In this document: in pieces, positions 35,745 through 44,284 of the stretch
How positions within the stretch are numbered: the first letter of the stretch is position 1
How the letters are laid out: the number at the start of each line of letters is the position of its first letter
DNA from: an uncultured Prevotellaceae bacterium
GTDB lineage: Bacteria > Bacteroidota > Bacteroidia > Bacteroidales > Bacteroidaceae
Length of the DNA stretch: 64,000 bases
Assembly: GCA_902790625.1 (NCBI GenBank)
Contig: CADASP010000018.1
Coordinates: forward strand, 89,148 to 153,147
Direction of reading: 5' to 3'
The notes under the pieces: model-generated
Databases searched by the model: none
What the model was told of the DNA's origin: nothing
The model's input: only the letters and a program-made list of their open reading frames with translations
Made by a program: the position numbers and the translations under genes

Positions 35745-37853
35745 TCAGGGGCCTATGCGGGTTATTGATGTGGGGATGGTGAGCTCTTCGGGGTTGAAGA
35801 GGTTGAAGCACTCGTCGCTCAGGCTGGTGACAGTGCGGGGAATGGTGGCCTTGGCACTGCCTGAGACCATCATGTTGGTGCGGGTCTCGATGATGGCATT
35901 GCAGCTGTCGCGGCTGTCGTAGACGGGGTTGTCAGGGCTTACCACCACGCTCGTCAGCTCCTGGATGGCCGACACCGCCGTGGTGGCGATGCTGGTGGTG
36001 GCGGCGGGGATGTAGATGGAGTGGAGCGCTGACTTCATAAAGGCGTTGTTTTCGATTGTTTGCAGTTGCTCTGGCAGGTCGATGTGTTCGAGTGACTGAC
36101 AATAGTAGAATGCCCATGCCCTGATGCGGGTGATGGTGGCTGGCAGCTGGATGCTGCGCAGGGCATGGCAACGTTCGAAGTCGCTGATGCCAATCTCTTG
36201 CAGACCGGTGAAAAAGCGCAGCTCGTCGAACTGCTGTATCACGGGATTGCAGCTGAAGACGGCGTTGAGGGCCGTCACGGCCTGTGCTTCGTCTATCTGC
36301 AGCTCACGGTCGCCGTTCTTGTCCCAGTGCTTCAGGCAGATGGACTTCACCTCGGCATCGGCAAACACGACGTTGTTTTTCATCAGCGGGCGTAGCGCTC
36401 TCCAATCCACGCGGTCATCTGTGGTGAGGTCAATATATTTCGGCACGAAGATGTCGGTCAGCGCCGGGCAGTTCTGCAGCGGGCTGACCCCCATGTTGTT
36501 GGAGGGCATCACCGCTTCGAACACCACGGTCTGCAGCGCCTGGCAGTCGTCCATGCAGTGGTCGCCGATGCCTGCCACGGTGCTCGGCACGGTGAGCATC
36601 TGCAGGCCTGTGTTGCGGAAGGCGTTCTTTCGGAAGAAGCGCACATGGCGGGGCAGGGTGAGCTGTCGCAGTGCTGTGCAGTCGTGGAAGGCATCGCGGC
36701 TGATTTCGGTGAGGCCTGAGAAGAACTGCAACTCGTGGAAGCTGGTGATGTGGCGGTTGGCGGTGAACACGCTGTCGAGCGAGGTCACGGCGGCCGCCTC
36801 GTCGTAGCTCAGCTCGCCGTCGTGGTCGGTGTCCCAGTGGGCGACGCACAGGCTTTTCACCGCCGCGTCGTCGAAGTCGATGATTTCGTGTCGCAGGATG
36901 CGCAGCTGACGGCTCATCTCGGCGGCGTTGCCCTCCATGTTGGTGGCCTTCTGCTGCAAGTGGAATATCTGCGCCACCAACAAGCCGATGACGACAGCCA
37001 CCAAGGCCGCGACGGCAATGATGTATGGTAGGCGTCGACGGCGCTGGCTCTGCTTCAGCGCGTCAGCCACGGCTTCCGCGTTCTGCCACCGCTGGTCGAT
37101 GGGTGCCAGGCAGCGGTTGACGATGCTCTTGGGCACCACGCGGCCCATGCGGTTCATCTCCTGCATGATGACGCCGAGGGAGTAGATGTCGTTGCGCACG
37201 TCGGCCTGTGCCAGTTGTGCCTGTTCGGGTGCCATGTAGCGAAGGGTACCGGCGGGCTGCTTCAGGATGGCGTGGCTGTCGGTGTCGGCCAGTCCGAAGT
37301 CGATGATTTTCACGTAGCCGCCGTTGTGGGTGATCATCACGTTCGAGGGCTTCAGGTCGCGGTGCACCACCTGCTGCTGGTGCACATAAGAGAGGGCCTC
37401 GGCCAGCTCTAAGACTATGCGACGAAGGCCCCCCTCATTCCCCCCAAGGGGTGGAAGATTCACCCCCATCCCCTCAGTTTTCGCTTTGGGCGAATTGAGG
37501 TGGTCTTCCAGTGTTGTGCCATCAATCCATTCGGCCACCATGCAGGTGACGGCTCCTCTGCCGGGCAGCGCCACCGTCTCCATGCCCATGGCTTGCATCA
37601 CACCGGGATGCTGCAAGCGCATCAGCACCTCCAGCTCCTTGCGCAGCATCTGCTGGTAGGCGGCATCGCTCTCGTGCTCTGGCTTCAGGCATTTCAGCAG
37701 GTACCAGCGTCCGTAGCGCTTGGCGCGGTAGAGGTCGCAATAGCCGCGCGAGCGAAGATGGGTCACCTCGCTGAATGTCGTGTCCAAACCCTCGTAGGCT
37801 TCAGTCACGTAGGCCGACACGCTGCTGTCTGTCTGGTCGGGGGGAATCTTCAT
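35745..37853 (-). CDS. Transmembrane Ser/Thr protein kinase with EF-hand and LRR ectodomain
   Basis: 702 aa. Hanks-type kinase at about 25-270: ATP-binding segment ending in YLLKCLKPE (Lys), VHRDLKPSNVMI (catalytic loop, about 164), DFGLAD (about 184), APEQAQ. A Pro/Gly-rich piece GMGVNLPPLGGNEGGLR (about 118-140) is an insertion. A TM helix at about 274-297 (YIIAVAALVAVVIGLLVAQIF) is followed by an extracytoplasmic region with two EF-hand-like loops, DTDHDGELSYDE (about 336) and DKNGDRELQIDE (about 509), each followed by a block of BspA-type LRRs. The last LRR is cut by a TGA. A surface-sensing kinase is inferred. Overlaps ygiQ by 4 bp. Confidence 0.82.
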   Translation of the reverse strand: MKIPPDQTDSSVSAYVTEAYEGLDTTFSEVTHLRSRGYCDLYRAKRYGRWYLLKCLKPEHESDAAYQQMLRKELEVLMRLQHPGVMQAMGMETVALPGRGAVTCMVAEWIDGTTLEDHLNSPKAKTEGMGVNLPPLGGNEGGLRRIVLELAEALSYVHQQQVVHRDLKPSNVMITHNGGYVKIIDFGLADTDSHAILKQPAGTLRYMAPEQAQLAQADVRNDIYSLGVIMQEMNRMGRVVPKSIVNRCLAPIDQRWQNAEAVADALKQSQRRRRLPYIIAVAALVAVVIGLLVAQIFHLQQKATNMEGNAAEMSRQLRILRHEIIDFDDAAVKSLCVAHWDTDHDGELSYDEAAAVTSLDSVFTANRHITSFHELQFFSGLTEISRDAFHDCTALRQLTLPRHVRFFRKNAFRNTGLQMLTVPSTVAGIGDHCMDDCQALQTVVFEAVMPSNNMGVSPLQNCPALTDIFVPKYIDLTTDDRVDWRALRPLMKNNVVFADAEVKSICLKHWDKNGDRELQIDEAQAVTALNAVFSCNPVIQQFDELRFFTGLQEIGISDFERCHALRSIQLPATITRIRAWAFYYCQSLEHIDLPEQLQTIENNAFMKSALHSIYIPAATTSIATTAVSAIQELTSVVVSPDNPVYDSRDSCNAIIETRTNMMVSGSAKATIPRTVTSLSDECFNLFNPEELTIPTSITRIGP
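37425..37500. repeat. GC-rich insertion in the kinase domain
   Basis: CCCCTCATTCCCCCCAAGGGG and CCCCCATCCCCTC on the plus strand resemble arms of GC-rich mini-elements elsewhere. It is read in frame as GMGVNLPPLGGNEGG between the N-lobe and C-lobe of the kinase. Confidence 0.5.
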
Positions 37854-39838
37854 CGGCTGCGCTTCGTTTTCCCGTTTGTTTTCTCGTGCCGTGTCTTTTG
37901 GCCTTTTACTTCTTCATGCCGTGTTTTTTGGCTCTTTCCTGCTTCGTGCCGTGCCACCGGTTCGTGGTGCTTATGGTCTTGCGGCTTGTACCAGAAGAAG
38001 TATTGGTTCTGGGCCTGCTTCTGCTGGGGCGTGCGGGCCACGTAGACGGGCTGCAGGGTGTAGGGGTCGAGTCCGGTGTACCACATCTCGGTGGCGGTGG
38101 TCATGGGTGTGGGGGTGAAGTCCTGCACCTGCTCCAACTTGTAGCCCATCTTGCGGGTGATGGCTGCCAGCTGGGCCATGTCCTCGTCGCGGCATCCGGG
38201 GTGTGAGCTGATGAAGTAGGGGATGATTTGCTGCCGTAGTCCTTCCTCGCGGTTGATGCGGTTGAAGATGGCACTGAACTGCTCGAAGAGTCGGAACGAC
38301 GGCTTGCGCATCAGCTGCAGCACGTGGTCGCTGGTGTGTTCGGGTGCCACCTTCAGGCGTCCGCTCACATGGCGGGTGATGAGTTCGCGGGTGTACTGCT
38401 CGGCCGAACGGTTGGCGGCCTCGTCCTTGCCTCGGTGCAGTAGCAGGTCGTAGCGCACGCCGCTGCCGATGAAGCTCTTCTTGATTTCGGGCAGGGCATC
38501 CACGGCATGGTAGATGTCGAGCAATGGCTGGTGGTTGGTGTCCAGGTTGGGACATATCTGCGGATGGATGCAGCTGGGGCGTCGGCATGCCTCGCACGCC
38601 TTCGGGTTGCGGCCGTGCATGCCATACATGTTGGCCGATGGCCCGCCGAGGTCGGAGAGGTAGCCCTTGAAGTCGGGCATCTGCGCCACCTGCCTCACCT
38701 CGCGCAGGATGCTCTGCTTGGAGCGGCACACCACGAACTTGCCCTGATGGGCGGAGATGGTGCAGAAGGCACAGCCGCCGAAGCATCCACGGTGGATGTT
38801 CACCGAGAACTTAATCATCTCGTAGGCGGGGATGCGCTTGCCCCGGTATTTGGGATGGGGCTGGCGGGTGTAGGGCAGGTCGAAGCTGGCGTCGAGCTCG
38901 GCCGTGGTCATGGGAGGGTAGGGGGGATTGACGATGACGAAAGACCCTCCCCCTGCCCCTCCCTTGTAGGGAGGGGAGTATATAGATTTTCTAATTGAAG
39001 TGGAGATTGCAGAACTATCTACTCCTCTCTCTATAGGGAGGGGTAGGGGGTGGGTCTCCTGTATCAGTCGCTTTGCATGAATCATGTTCGACTGCTCCTC
39101 GATGTGTCGGAAGTTCTCGGCTTGGCAGCGCTTGCTCTTCAGACACTCCTCGTGGCTGTGCAGCACGATGTCGTCGGGCTGTATCCCTCCGGGAATCTCG
39201 TTGGTGCGGCGTATGAAGACCGTTTGTGGCAGGTCGGTGATGTGGCTGATAGGCTCGCCCTCGCTCAGTCGTCGTGCCAGTTGCAGCGTCACCTTCTCGC
39301 CCATGCCGTAGGTGATCATGTCGGCCGGGGCGTCGCAGAGGATGCAGGGGCGCAGACGGTCCTGCCAATAGTCGTAGTGGGTGAGTCGGCGCAGCGAGGC
39401 CTCGATGCCTCCGAGGATGATGGGCACGTCGGGGTAGAGCTGTCGCAGGATGCGCGAATAGACGATGGTGGGATATTCGGGTCGCATGTCGTGGCGGCCG
39501 TCGGGGCTGTAGGCATCCTCGGAGCGCAGCCTTCGGGCGGCGGTGTATTTGTTCACCATCGAGTCCATGCAGCCGGGCGAGATGCCGAAGAACAGGCGTG
39601 GCCGCCCCAGCTTGCGGAAGTCGCGATAGTCGCCGTGCCAGTCGGGCTGTGGCACGATGGCCACGCGATAGCCCGCCGCCTCGAGCGTGCGCCCGATGAC
39701 GGCAACACCAAACGAAGGATGGTCGACGTAGGCATCGCCCGAAAAGAGGATGACATCCACGTAGTCCCATCCCCTCAGCTCCAACTCCTTCTTCGTCGTC
39801 GGCAGGAAGTCGGTCAGCCTATACTCCTCGTTCTGCAT
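37850..39838 (-). CDS. YgiQ-family radical SAM protein with in-frame repeat insertion
   Basis: 662 aa. YgiQ N-terminal domain (SGDAYVDHPSFGVAVIGRTLE, RLFFGISPGCMDSMVNKYT, PIILGGIEASLRR), radical SAM core with C-x3-C-x2-C in GCFGGCAFC, and YgiQ C-terminal DUF3362-like region (APEHTSDHVLQLMRKP, HPGCRDEDM). Reaction unknown. Residues about 261-298 (THPLPLPIERGVDSS ... SPPYKGGAGGG) come from a mini-element at 38944-39057. The tail holds repeats of QKTRHE. The kinase start codon overlaps its stop by 4 bp. Confidence 0.9.
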   Translation of the reverse strand: MQNEEYRLTDFLPTTKKELELRGWDYVDVILFSGDAYVDHPSFGVAVIGRTLEAAGYRVAIVPQPDWHGDYRDFRKLGRPRLFFGISPGCMDSMVNKYTAARRLRSEDAYSPDGRHDMRPEYPTIVYSRILRQLYPDVPIILGGIEASLRRLTHYDYWQDRLRPCILCDAPADMITYGMGEKVTLQLARRLSEGEPISHITDLPQTVFIRRTNEIPGGIQPDDIVLHSHEECLKSKRCQAENFRHIEEQSNMIHAKRLIQETHPLPLPIERGVDSSAISTSIRKSIYSPPYKGGAGGGSFVIVNPPYPPMTTAELDASFDLPYTRQPHPKYRGKRIPAYEMIKFSVNIHRGCFGGCAFCTISAHQGKFVVCRSKQSILREVRQVAQMPDFKGYLSDLGGPSANMYGMHGRNPKACEACRRPSCIHPQICPNLDTNHQPLLDIYHAVDALPEIKKSFIGSGVRYDLLLHRGKDEAANRSAEQYTRELITRHVSGRLKVAPEHTSDHVLQLMRKPSFRLFEQFSAIFNRINREEGLRQQIIPYFISSHPGCRDEDMAQLAAITRKMGYKLEQVQDFTPTPMTTATEMWYTGLDPYTLQPVYVARTPQQKQAQNQYFFWYKPQDHKHHEPVARHEAGKSQKTRHEEVKGQKTRHEKTNGKTKRSR
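38944..39057. repeat. TIR mini-element copy inserted in frame in ygiQ
   Basis: Arms of about 35 bp at each end are near inverted repeats (CCCCTCCCTTGTAGGGAGGGGAG and CTCTATAGGGAGGGGTAGG types); the interior TATATAGATTTTCTAATTGA aligns with TATATAGATTTACAATGA in the 5619-5744 element. Length 114 bp, so the ygiQ frame is kept. Confidence 0.75.
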
Positions 39839-39867
39839 GCCATGAATCGCTCAATCAAGGTTTCTCA

Positions 39868-39950
39868 CCCCTCACCTCTCACCTCTCACCTCTCACCCCT
39901 CACTTCTCACCTCTCACTTCTCACCACTCACCTCTCACCACTCACCTCTC
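39868..39950. repeat. CTCACCTCTCACC tandem array
   Basis: About ten imperfect 7-8 bp units (CACCTCT, CACTTCT, CACCACT) fill the space between ygiQ and the upstream hypothetical gene and end in its last codons (NTSDER). Confidence 0.85.
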
Positions 39951-40250
39951 ATCAGAAGTGTTCTTCCACTCCATGTAGTGCTGGCATAGCTGTTGCAGGC
40001 CAAATGCCTTCATGTTGGGATGATAGACGACGTCGAGGCACAGGTCGAGGAGGGCTTTGTCGCGCCCCGCTTCCTCCGACTCGAGCAGCGAGCGGATGTT
40101 CATCTTCAGTTTCTCCAGCACATCTTCGTCGATGTATCCGTGCGAGCCTACGAGGTCGCGCAGCAGCTGATATTGCTCCAGTGTCTGCAGGTGCTGGGTG
40201 GTCACCTCTATGCTTCGGGTGCCCGAAGCGTTAGCTTGAATCTTTGCCAT
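39942..40250 (-). CDS. Small conserved hypothetical protein
   Basis: 102 aa, mostly helical (TTQHLQTLEQYQLLRDLVGSHG, VLEKLKMNIRSLLESEEAG), no signal. Not recognised. The final residues are encoded by the edge of the tandem array. It is separated from the golvesin-like gene by about 40 bp of AATTACGAATTACGAATGATG repeat. Possibly cotranscribed with ygiQ. Confidence 0.55.
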   Translation of the reverse strand: MAKIQANASGTRSIEVTTQHLQTLEQYQLLRDLVGSHGYIDEDVLEKLKMNIRSLLESEEAGRDKALLDLCLDVVYHPNMKAFGLQQLCQHYMEWKNTSDER

Positions 40251-40290
40251 TTTTTTAATTACGAATTACGAATGATGAATTACGAATTAC

Positions 40291-42870
40291 TCAGTTGGGC
40301 ATGAGGTAGTTCAGTATGCCGCGCATGATGTCTTTGCGCATCTGCGGGTTGGTGATGCACTCGAAGGGGAATCCCATGGTGAGCGCGTGGTAGTCGGCGC
40401 CGCCATAGGCCACGGCGGCGCTGTTGCCGTTGGCATACACCATGGTGGGGAATGCTTCGGCAGCCGTGGGCATGAGCACGTCGGCGCTGGTGGCGGCATA
40501 GTGCTGCTCGTTGAGCTGGTGGTGGAAGTTGAATGTGGTGCCCAGCCCGCTGATGATGTTGCTCTGGCCGCGATAGATAGTTGGACATGTCACCTTCAGC
40601 ACGTCGGCCAGGAACTGCTGCTCGCTGGCCGTGGCCATGTCGGTGCCCACGTATGCGCCGCTCACCAGCAGGTTGCCACGCTGGCCGACGTATTTTCGCA
40701 ACAGACTTTGTATGGCGGGCGTAAACGTCTTGTAGGCCACGAGGCTGTGGCCGTCGTTGCGCTCCAGGCCCAGCAGCAGGTCGATGACGTCGCAGCGCTC
40801 CAGGTGCAGCCGGCCCGTCTCCACCGCTTGTGCCGATGCGCTCACAATGTTGAAGCGCCCAGTGGCGGCGATGGCCTCGGCATGGGTGCGCACATAGTTG
40901 AAGTCGTTGCCAGCCACAAACTGTCCTTGCAGCTCGCTCGACGAGAATCCCAGTCCAGTGGAGTCTTCAATGCCTATGCGTGCGGGGTCGAACACCAGCT
41001 GTTGGCCCAGCCATCCTGCGGTGCGCCCATAGCTGACGCCCGGATCATCGTAGAAGTCGAAGCCCTGCCCCGTGCGGCTGATGGCGGGCGACGACAGGCG
41101 GTGGAATCCGTTCACAATCATCACCGTGCGCTGGGCATCGGGGTTGTAGTAGGCCGAGAGCACCTCGGTAGGGAAGCTCTGCCCGCCCTCGTTGATGGCC
41201 CTCACCTGGAAGCTGTAGAGCACGCCCGGCACCAGCTTCACGTTGCACGATGTGCCACGCAGCGGAGTGCCGTTGTCGAATCCGCCGTCGTTCTGGGCGA
41301 TGTAGAGGATGTATCCCGTAGGCTCGCTGCTCTTCTCCTGCCCGTCGATGAGTCCCTGCCACGACAGCTGCACTTCGCCGCGCTTGTTGGTAAACTCGCA
41401 GTGGAAGTGGTCGGGGGCGAGGGGCGTGACGGCATACTTGTCGCCGTGCTGGCGTGCCATGAAGCGCAGCATGGTCTTGTAGATGCTGCGTGCCATCCAG
41501 AAGCGGAAGTTGGGGTCGTGGCCGTAGCGCATGTCGCCGAAGTTCTGGTGCGACATCGTCTCGATGATGGAGCTGGGCACCACGGGCAGGCGTGTCTCAG
41601 AGTAGTTGCGGTCGTAGAGCTTGCGCAGCTTCCACTCGCCAAAGCGGTATTGCAGGTCGCTGGTGGTGTTGTTGAGCAGGTTGGTGGCCAGCTCTTTCGA
41701 CAGGTCGCGGCTGCGTCCGTTGCCCAGCGTCTTGTCGCCGAAACCGGTGGTGCAGATGGTGAGCGTGCCATAGACGCCCAGCCCCGTGTCGGTGTATCCC
41801 GCATCGCTATGCACGGCCAGCGACATCTCGATGGGCACGTGGCGACCCGCCGAGTCGGGTGCGTAGGCCGAGCCTCCGCAGAGCAGGTTGGTCATATACG
41901 AGCGCACGTTGATGTCGTCGGCATAGTCGTTCAAGCCCCCCTTGAAACTATACACTTCGTAGGGCATGCCCGCCCACTGTGCATAGTAGCGTGCCCCCTC
42001 CAGGCATCGTGGCAGATGGCTGGTGGCGCCTCCGCGCTTGATGTTGCCCATGCCGCCCCCGAAGCGCACGGCATCGGTGGTGACCACTCCCCGGTGGTTC
42101 GACAGGTTCGACACCACCACGCTGTTCAGTGGCGAGATGCCCGCGTCGAAGTCGAAGGTGCCCAGATACACCCATGTGCTGCCGCCCATCTGCTGGTTCA
42201 CGCGGAACTCGGTGGCCACGCCCTTGTGCCACACGGTGTAGTGGGCGTCGTCGATGCTGCCGTCCACGGTGGGGTAGCTCACGTACACGGCATAGCGTCC
42301 CGCCTCGGGCAGGTTGGGCTGGTAGGCCACCTCGCTGGCCTTGCTCTTGTTCTTCGTGGTCTCGGCCATGCGTGCCGTTCCTGCCTCGAAAGGGTTCTCG
42401 CCGTCCACGTAGGCACCGTCGTGCATGGCGAAGCCCTTGCCCGGTGCTTGTTGCCAGGCGTTGCGGTAGTAGCTCTCCTCGTAGCGGAAGTTCACCAGTG
42501 TGTTGGTGGGGTCGTTGTCCACTATCACCTCATGTCGCTGCCAGTCGCGCTCGCGGGGTGTGAACACCACGGCTCCGGCATTCTCGAGCATGGGGATGAG
42601 GTAGGGCACCACGATGGTCTGTGTGAACAGGTCTTCGGTGGTGCAGTAGAGTGCGGGTCGCTGCCAGCGCCAGTAGCCTTTCTGCTGGTCGTAGTAGCGT
42701 CCGTGACTGGCCCATACCGACACATGGCGGTCTTTCAGTCCACGGCTGATGTTGTAGGGCAGCGACTCGTTGCGCACCCACGCCTTCTGCGCCCCTGCGG
42801 GGATGGTAAATAGTGAGCAGTTGAGAATGAATAGTGCCGCCATCAAGCGGCGCAATGGTATATCGTACAT
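40291..42870 (-). CDS. Secreted golvesin/xanthan-lyase-like protein
   Basis: 859 aa with a signal sequence (LMAALFILNCSLFTIPAGAQ). The N-terminal half resembles Bacteroidota proteins labelled xanthan lyase or N-acetylmuramoyl-L-alanine amidase: ISRGLKDRHVSVWASHGRYYD, a golvesin-type strand region (AGRYAVYVSYPTVDGSIDDAHYTVWHKG, TWVYLGTFDFDAG), then an amidase_3-like segment (MSLAVHSDAGY, about 350) with conserved histidine, a fibronectin-III-like domain (GEVQLSWQGLIDG) and a C-terminal Rossmann-like part (RTVMIVNGFHRLSSP). Cell-wall or glycan hydrolysis is likely; the substrate is not shown. Confidence 0.65.
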   Translation of the reverse strand: MYDIPLRRLMAALFILNCSLFTIPAGAQKAWVRNESLPYNISRGLKDRHVSVWASHGRYYDQQKGYWRWQRPALYCTTEDLFTQTIVVPYLIPMLENAGAVVFTPRERDWQRHEVIVDNDPTNTLVNFRYEESYYRNAWQQAPGKGFAMHDGAYVDGENPFEAGTARMAETTKNKSKASEVAYQPNLPEAGRYAVYVSYPTVDGSIDDAHYTVWHKGVATEFRVNQQMGGSTWVYLGTFDFDAGISPLNSVVVSNLSNHRGVVTTDAVRFGGGMGNIKRGGATSHLPRCLEGARYYAQWAGMPYEVYSFKGGLNDYADDINVRSYMTNLLCGGSAYAPDSAGRHVPIEMSLAVHSDAGYTDTGLGVYGTLTICTTGFGDKTLGNGRSRDLSKELATNLLNNTTSDLQYRFGEWKLRKLYDRNYSETRLPVVPSSIIETMSHQNFGDMRYGHDPNFRFWMARSIYKTMLRFMARQHGDKYAVTPLAPDHFHCEFTNKRGEVQLSWQGLIDGQEKSSEPTGYILYIAQNDGGFDNGTPLRGTSCNVKLVPGVLYSFQVRAINEGGQSFPTEVLSAYYNPDAQRTVMIVNGFHRLSSPAISRTGQGFDFYDDPGVSYGRTAGWLGQQLVFDPARIGIEDSTGLGFSSSELQGQFVAGNDFNYVRTHAEAIAATGRFNIVSASAQAVETGRLHLERCDVIDLLLGLERNDGHSLVAYKTFTPAIQSLLRKYVGQRGNLLVSGAYVGTDMATASEQQFLADVLKVTCPTIYRGQSNIISGLGTTFNFHHQLNEQHYAATSADVLMPTAAEAFPTMVYANGNSAAVAYGGADYHALTMGFPFECITNPQMRKDIMRGILNYLMPN

Positions 42871-42904
42871 CTGGAGTGAGGAGTTCGGAGTGAGGAGTTA
42901 ATTG

Positions 42905-43447
42905 TTAAATTGTAAACAACTCGGGTTTTCGCCCCTGGTAGTCCTTATAGTATAGTTTGATGTCTTTCATGTCGGCATCGATGTCGCCGGTGGGCATGAT
43001 GGTGCGTGTGCACTCTATCAGCTTGCGCTTGTAGTCGATGGCGTAGAGCAGGATGGGGATGTTGGCCTTCTGCGCGATGATGTAGAATCCTCGCTTCCAC
43101 TCCGTCACGCGTTTCCTCGTGCCCTCTGGCGTGATGCACAGCCGGAAATGGTCGCGCTGGCCGATGTCGGCAGCCAGCGTGTCGGTCATGCTGGTGTGCT
43201 TCTGCCTGTAGACGGGGATGCCGCCCAAGCGGCGGAAGAGCATGCCCAGCGGCCAGAAGAACCACTCCTTCTTCATCAGGAAGTTGCTCTTCATCCCGCT
43301 CGCCACGTTGTAGAGCTCGCCGATGATGAAGTCCCAGTTGCTGGTGTGCGGGGCCAGGCAGATGATGCACTTTTCGGGGCATGGCTGGTCGATATGGGTT
43401 GTCCAGCCCATGCGCTTATAGAGCAGCCACGTGCAGAAACGTTTCAT
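42905..43447 (-). CDS. PlsC-like 1-acyl-glycerol-phosphate acyltransferase
   Basis: 180 aa. Acyltransferase motifs: APHTSNWDF (H-x4-D), FFWPLGMLFRRLGGIPVYR (substrate loop) and ITPEGTRKR. This family transfers acyl chains to lysophosphatidate or related lipids at the inner membrane. The ATG at 43445-43447 overlaps the stop of the small upstream gene by 4 bp. A longer frame reaching 43672 overlaps that gene in another frame and is rejected. Confidence 0.82.
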   Translation of the reverse strand: MKRFCTWLLYKRMGWTTHIDQPCPEKCIICLAPHTSNWDFIIGELYNVASGMKSNFLMKKEWFFWPLGMLFRRLGGIPVYRQKHTSMTDTLAADIGQRDHFRLCITPEGTRKRVTEWKRGFYIIAQKANIPILLYAIDYKRKLIECTRTIMPTGDIDADMKDIKLYYKDYQGRKPELFTI

Positions 43448-43713
43448 AGACTGCTGATGTGGTCGACCAGCTCGCTCACCTCGGCTGCGAACTTGGTGCG
43501 CAGGTCGTGGAAGTAGGCCTTGGCCGAGATGCCTGGTTCGGGGTGTGACACGCGTGCAATGTAGTTTCGCTGCGTCTTCAGGATGCTGAAGAGCACGGCG
43601 TCGGCATTGTCGGATTGCTGCTCGTTGCCATAGAGCGAGGCGGCGATGCACTCGGCGAACAGCTCTTCGCAAATGCTGTTCACAGAGCGTTTCAAGGTTC
43701 TTTTGTTTGCCAT
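43444..43713 (-). CDS. Small conserved hypothetical protein, coupled to plsC-like gene
   Basis: 89 aa starting MANKRTLKRSVNSICEELFAEC, helical and Lys/Glu-rich, no signal. Not recognised. The TAACTTTGC box at 43740-43748 lies about 27 bp upstream, so it heads a two-gene operon with the acyltransferase. Confidence 0.65.
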   Translation of the reverse strand: MANKRTLKRSVNSICEELFAECIAASLYGNEQQSDNADAVLFSILKTQRNYIARVSHPEPGISAKAYFHDLRTKFAAEVSELVDHISSL

Positions 43714-43739
43714 TTTTCTTCTCTTTTGTCCTTCATTCG

Positions 43740-43748
43740 GCAAAGTTA
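43740..43748 (-). promoter_or_regulatory. -7 box upstream of the 89-aa gene
   Basis: TAACTTTGC on the minus strand matches TAnnTTTG. A clear TTTG at the right distance is not visible. Confidence 0.55.
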
Positions 43749-43903
43749 GGAAAAAAAAATGAAACCAACAACCATTTCCACATATTTATTTTTCGGAAAA
43801 TTTCGGAAAAGAGAAAACGGGGGCTCACAGACGGTGAGCTCAACGGTTTAGTACTTTAGTACTGTCTGCCCTTCTCTTTTTAATCTGCTTCTCCCCGGCG
43901 CCT

Positions 43904-44275
43904 CTATTTCATGAAGACGAAGTAGACGGCCAAGATGAGGCAGAGGAATGCCATGGCATGGTTCCAATGTAGCGACTCGCCATTGAAGACGAGTGTGGCG
44001 AAGACGGTGAACACGGAGAGTGAGATAACCTCTTGTATCACCTTCAGCTGCATCAGCGTGTAGGGGCCGCCGTTGCCCACGAATCCCATCCTGTTGGCGG
44101 GCACCTGGCACGAATACTCGGGCAGGGCCAGCAGCCAGGAGCAGAGGATGATGAGGTAGAGGGGGGTGTCGTCGGTGAATACTTTCAGCTGCTGTAGCTT
44201 CAGGTGGCCATACCAGGCGATGGTCATGAAGATGTTGGAGATGATGAGCAGACCGATGGTGTAGAGTTGACTCAT
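43904..44275 (-). CDS. DMT/DUF486-like small membrane protein
   Basis: 123 aa with four hydrophobic helices (LYTIGLLIISNIFMTIAWYG, LYLIILCSWLLALPEYSCQVPANRMG, VISLSVFTVFATLVF, HAMAFLCLILAVYFVFMK). The PANRMG motif after helix 2 is typical of the DUF486/DMT family. Transport role unknown. It is 9 bp after the GH26 gene, same strand. Confidence 0.8.
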   Translation of the reverse strand: MSQLYTIGLLIISNIFMTIAWYGHLKLQQLKVFTDDTPLYLIILCSWLLALPEYSCQVPANRMGFVGNGGPYTLMQLKVIQEVISLSVFTVFATLVFNGESLHWNHAMAFLCLILAVYFVFMK

Positions 44276-44284
44276 GGTGATGAT

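Noticed and set aside
40387..42813. 808-codon open frame on the plus strand
   Set aside because: It is the antisense shadow of the golvesin-like gene: composition is His/Val/Ala-rich with no motif, while the minus frame has a signal peptide and domains.
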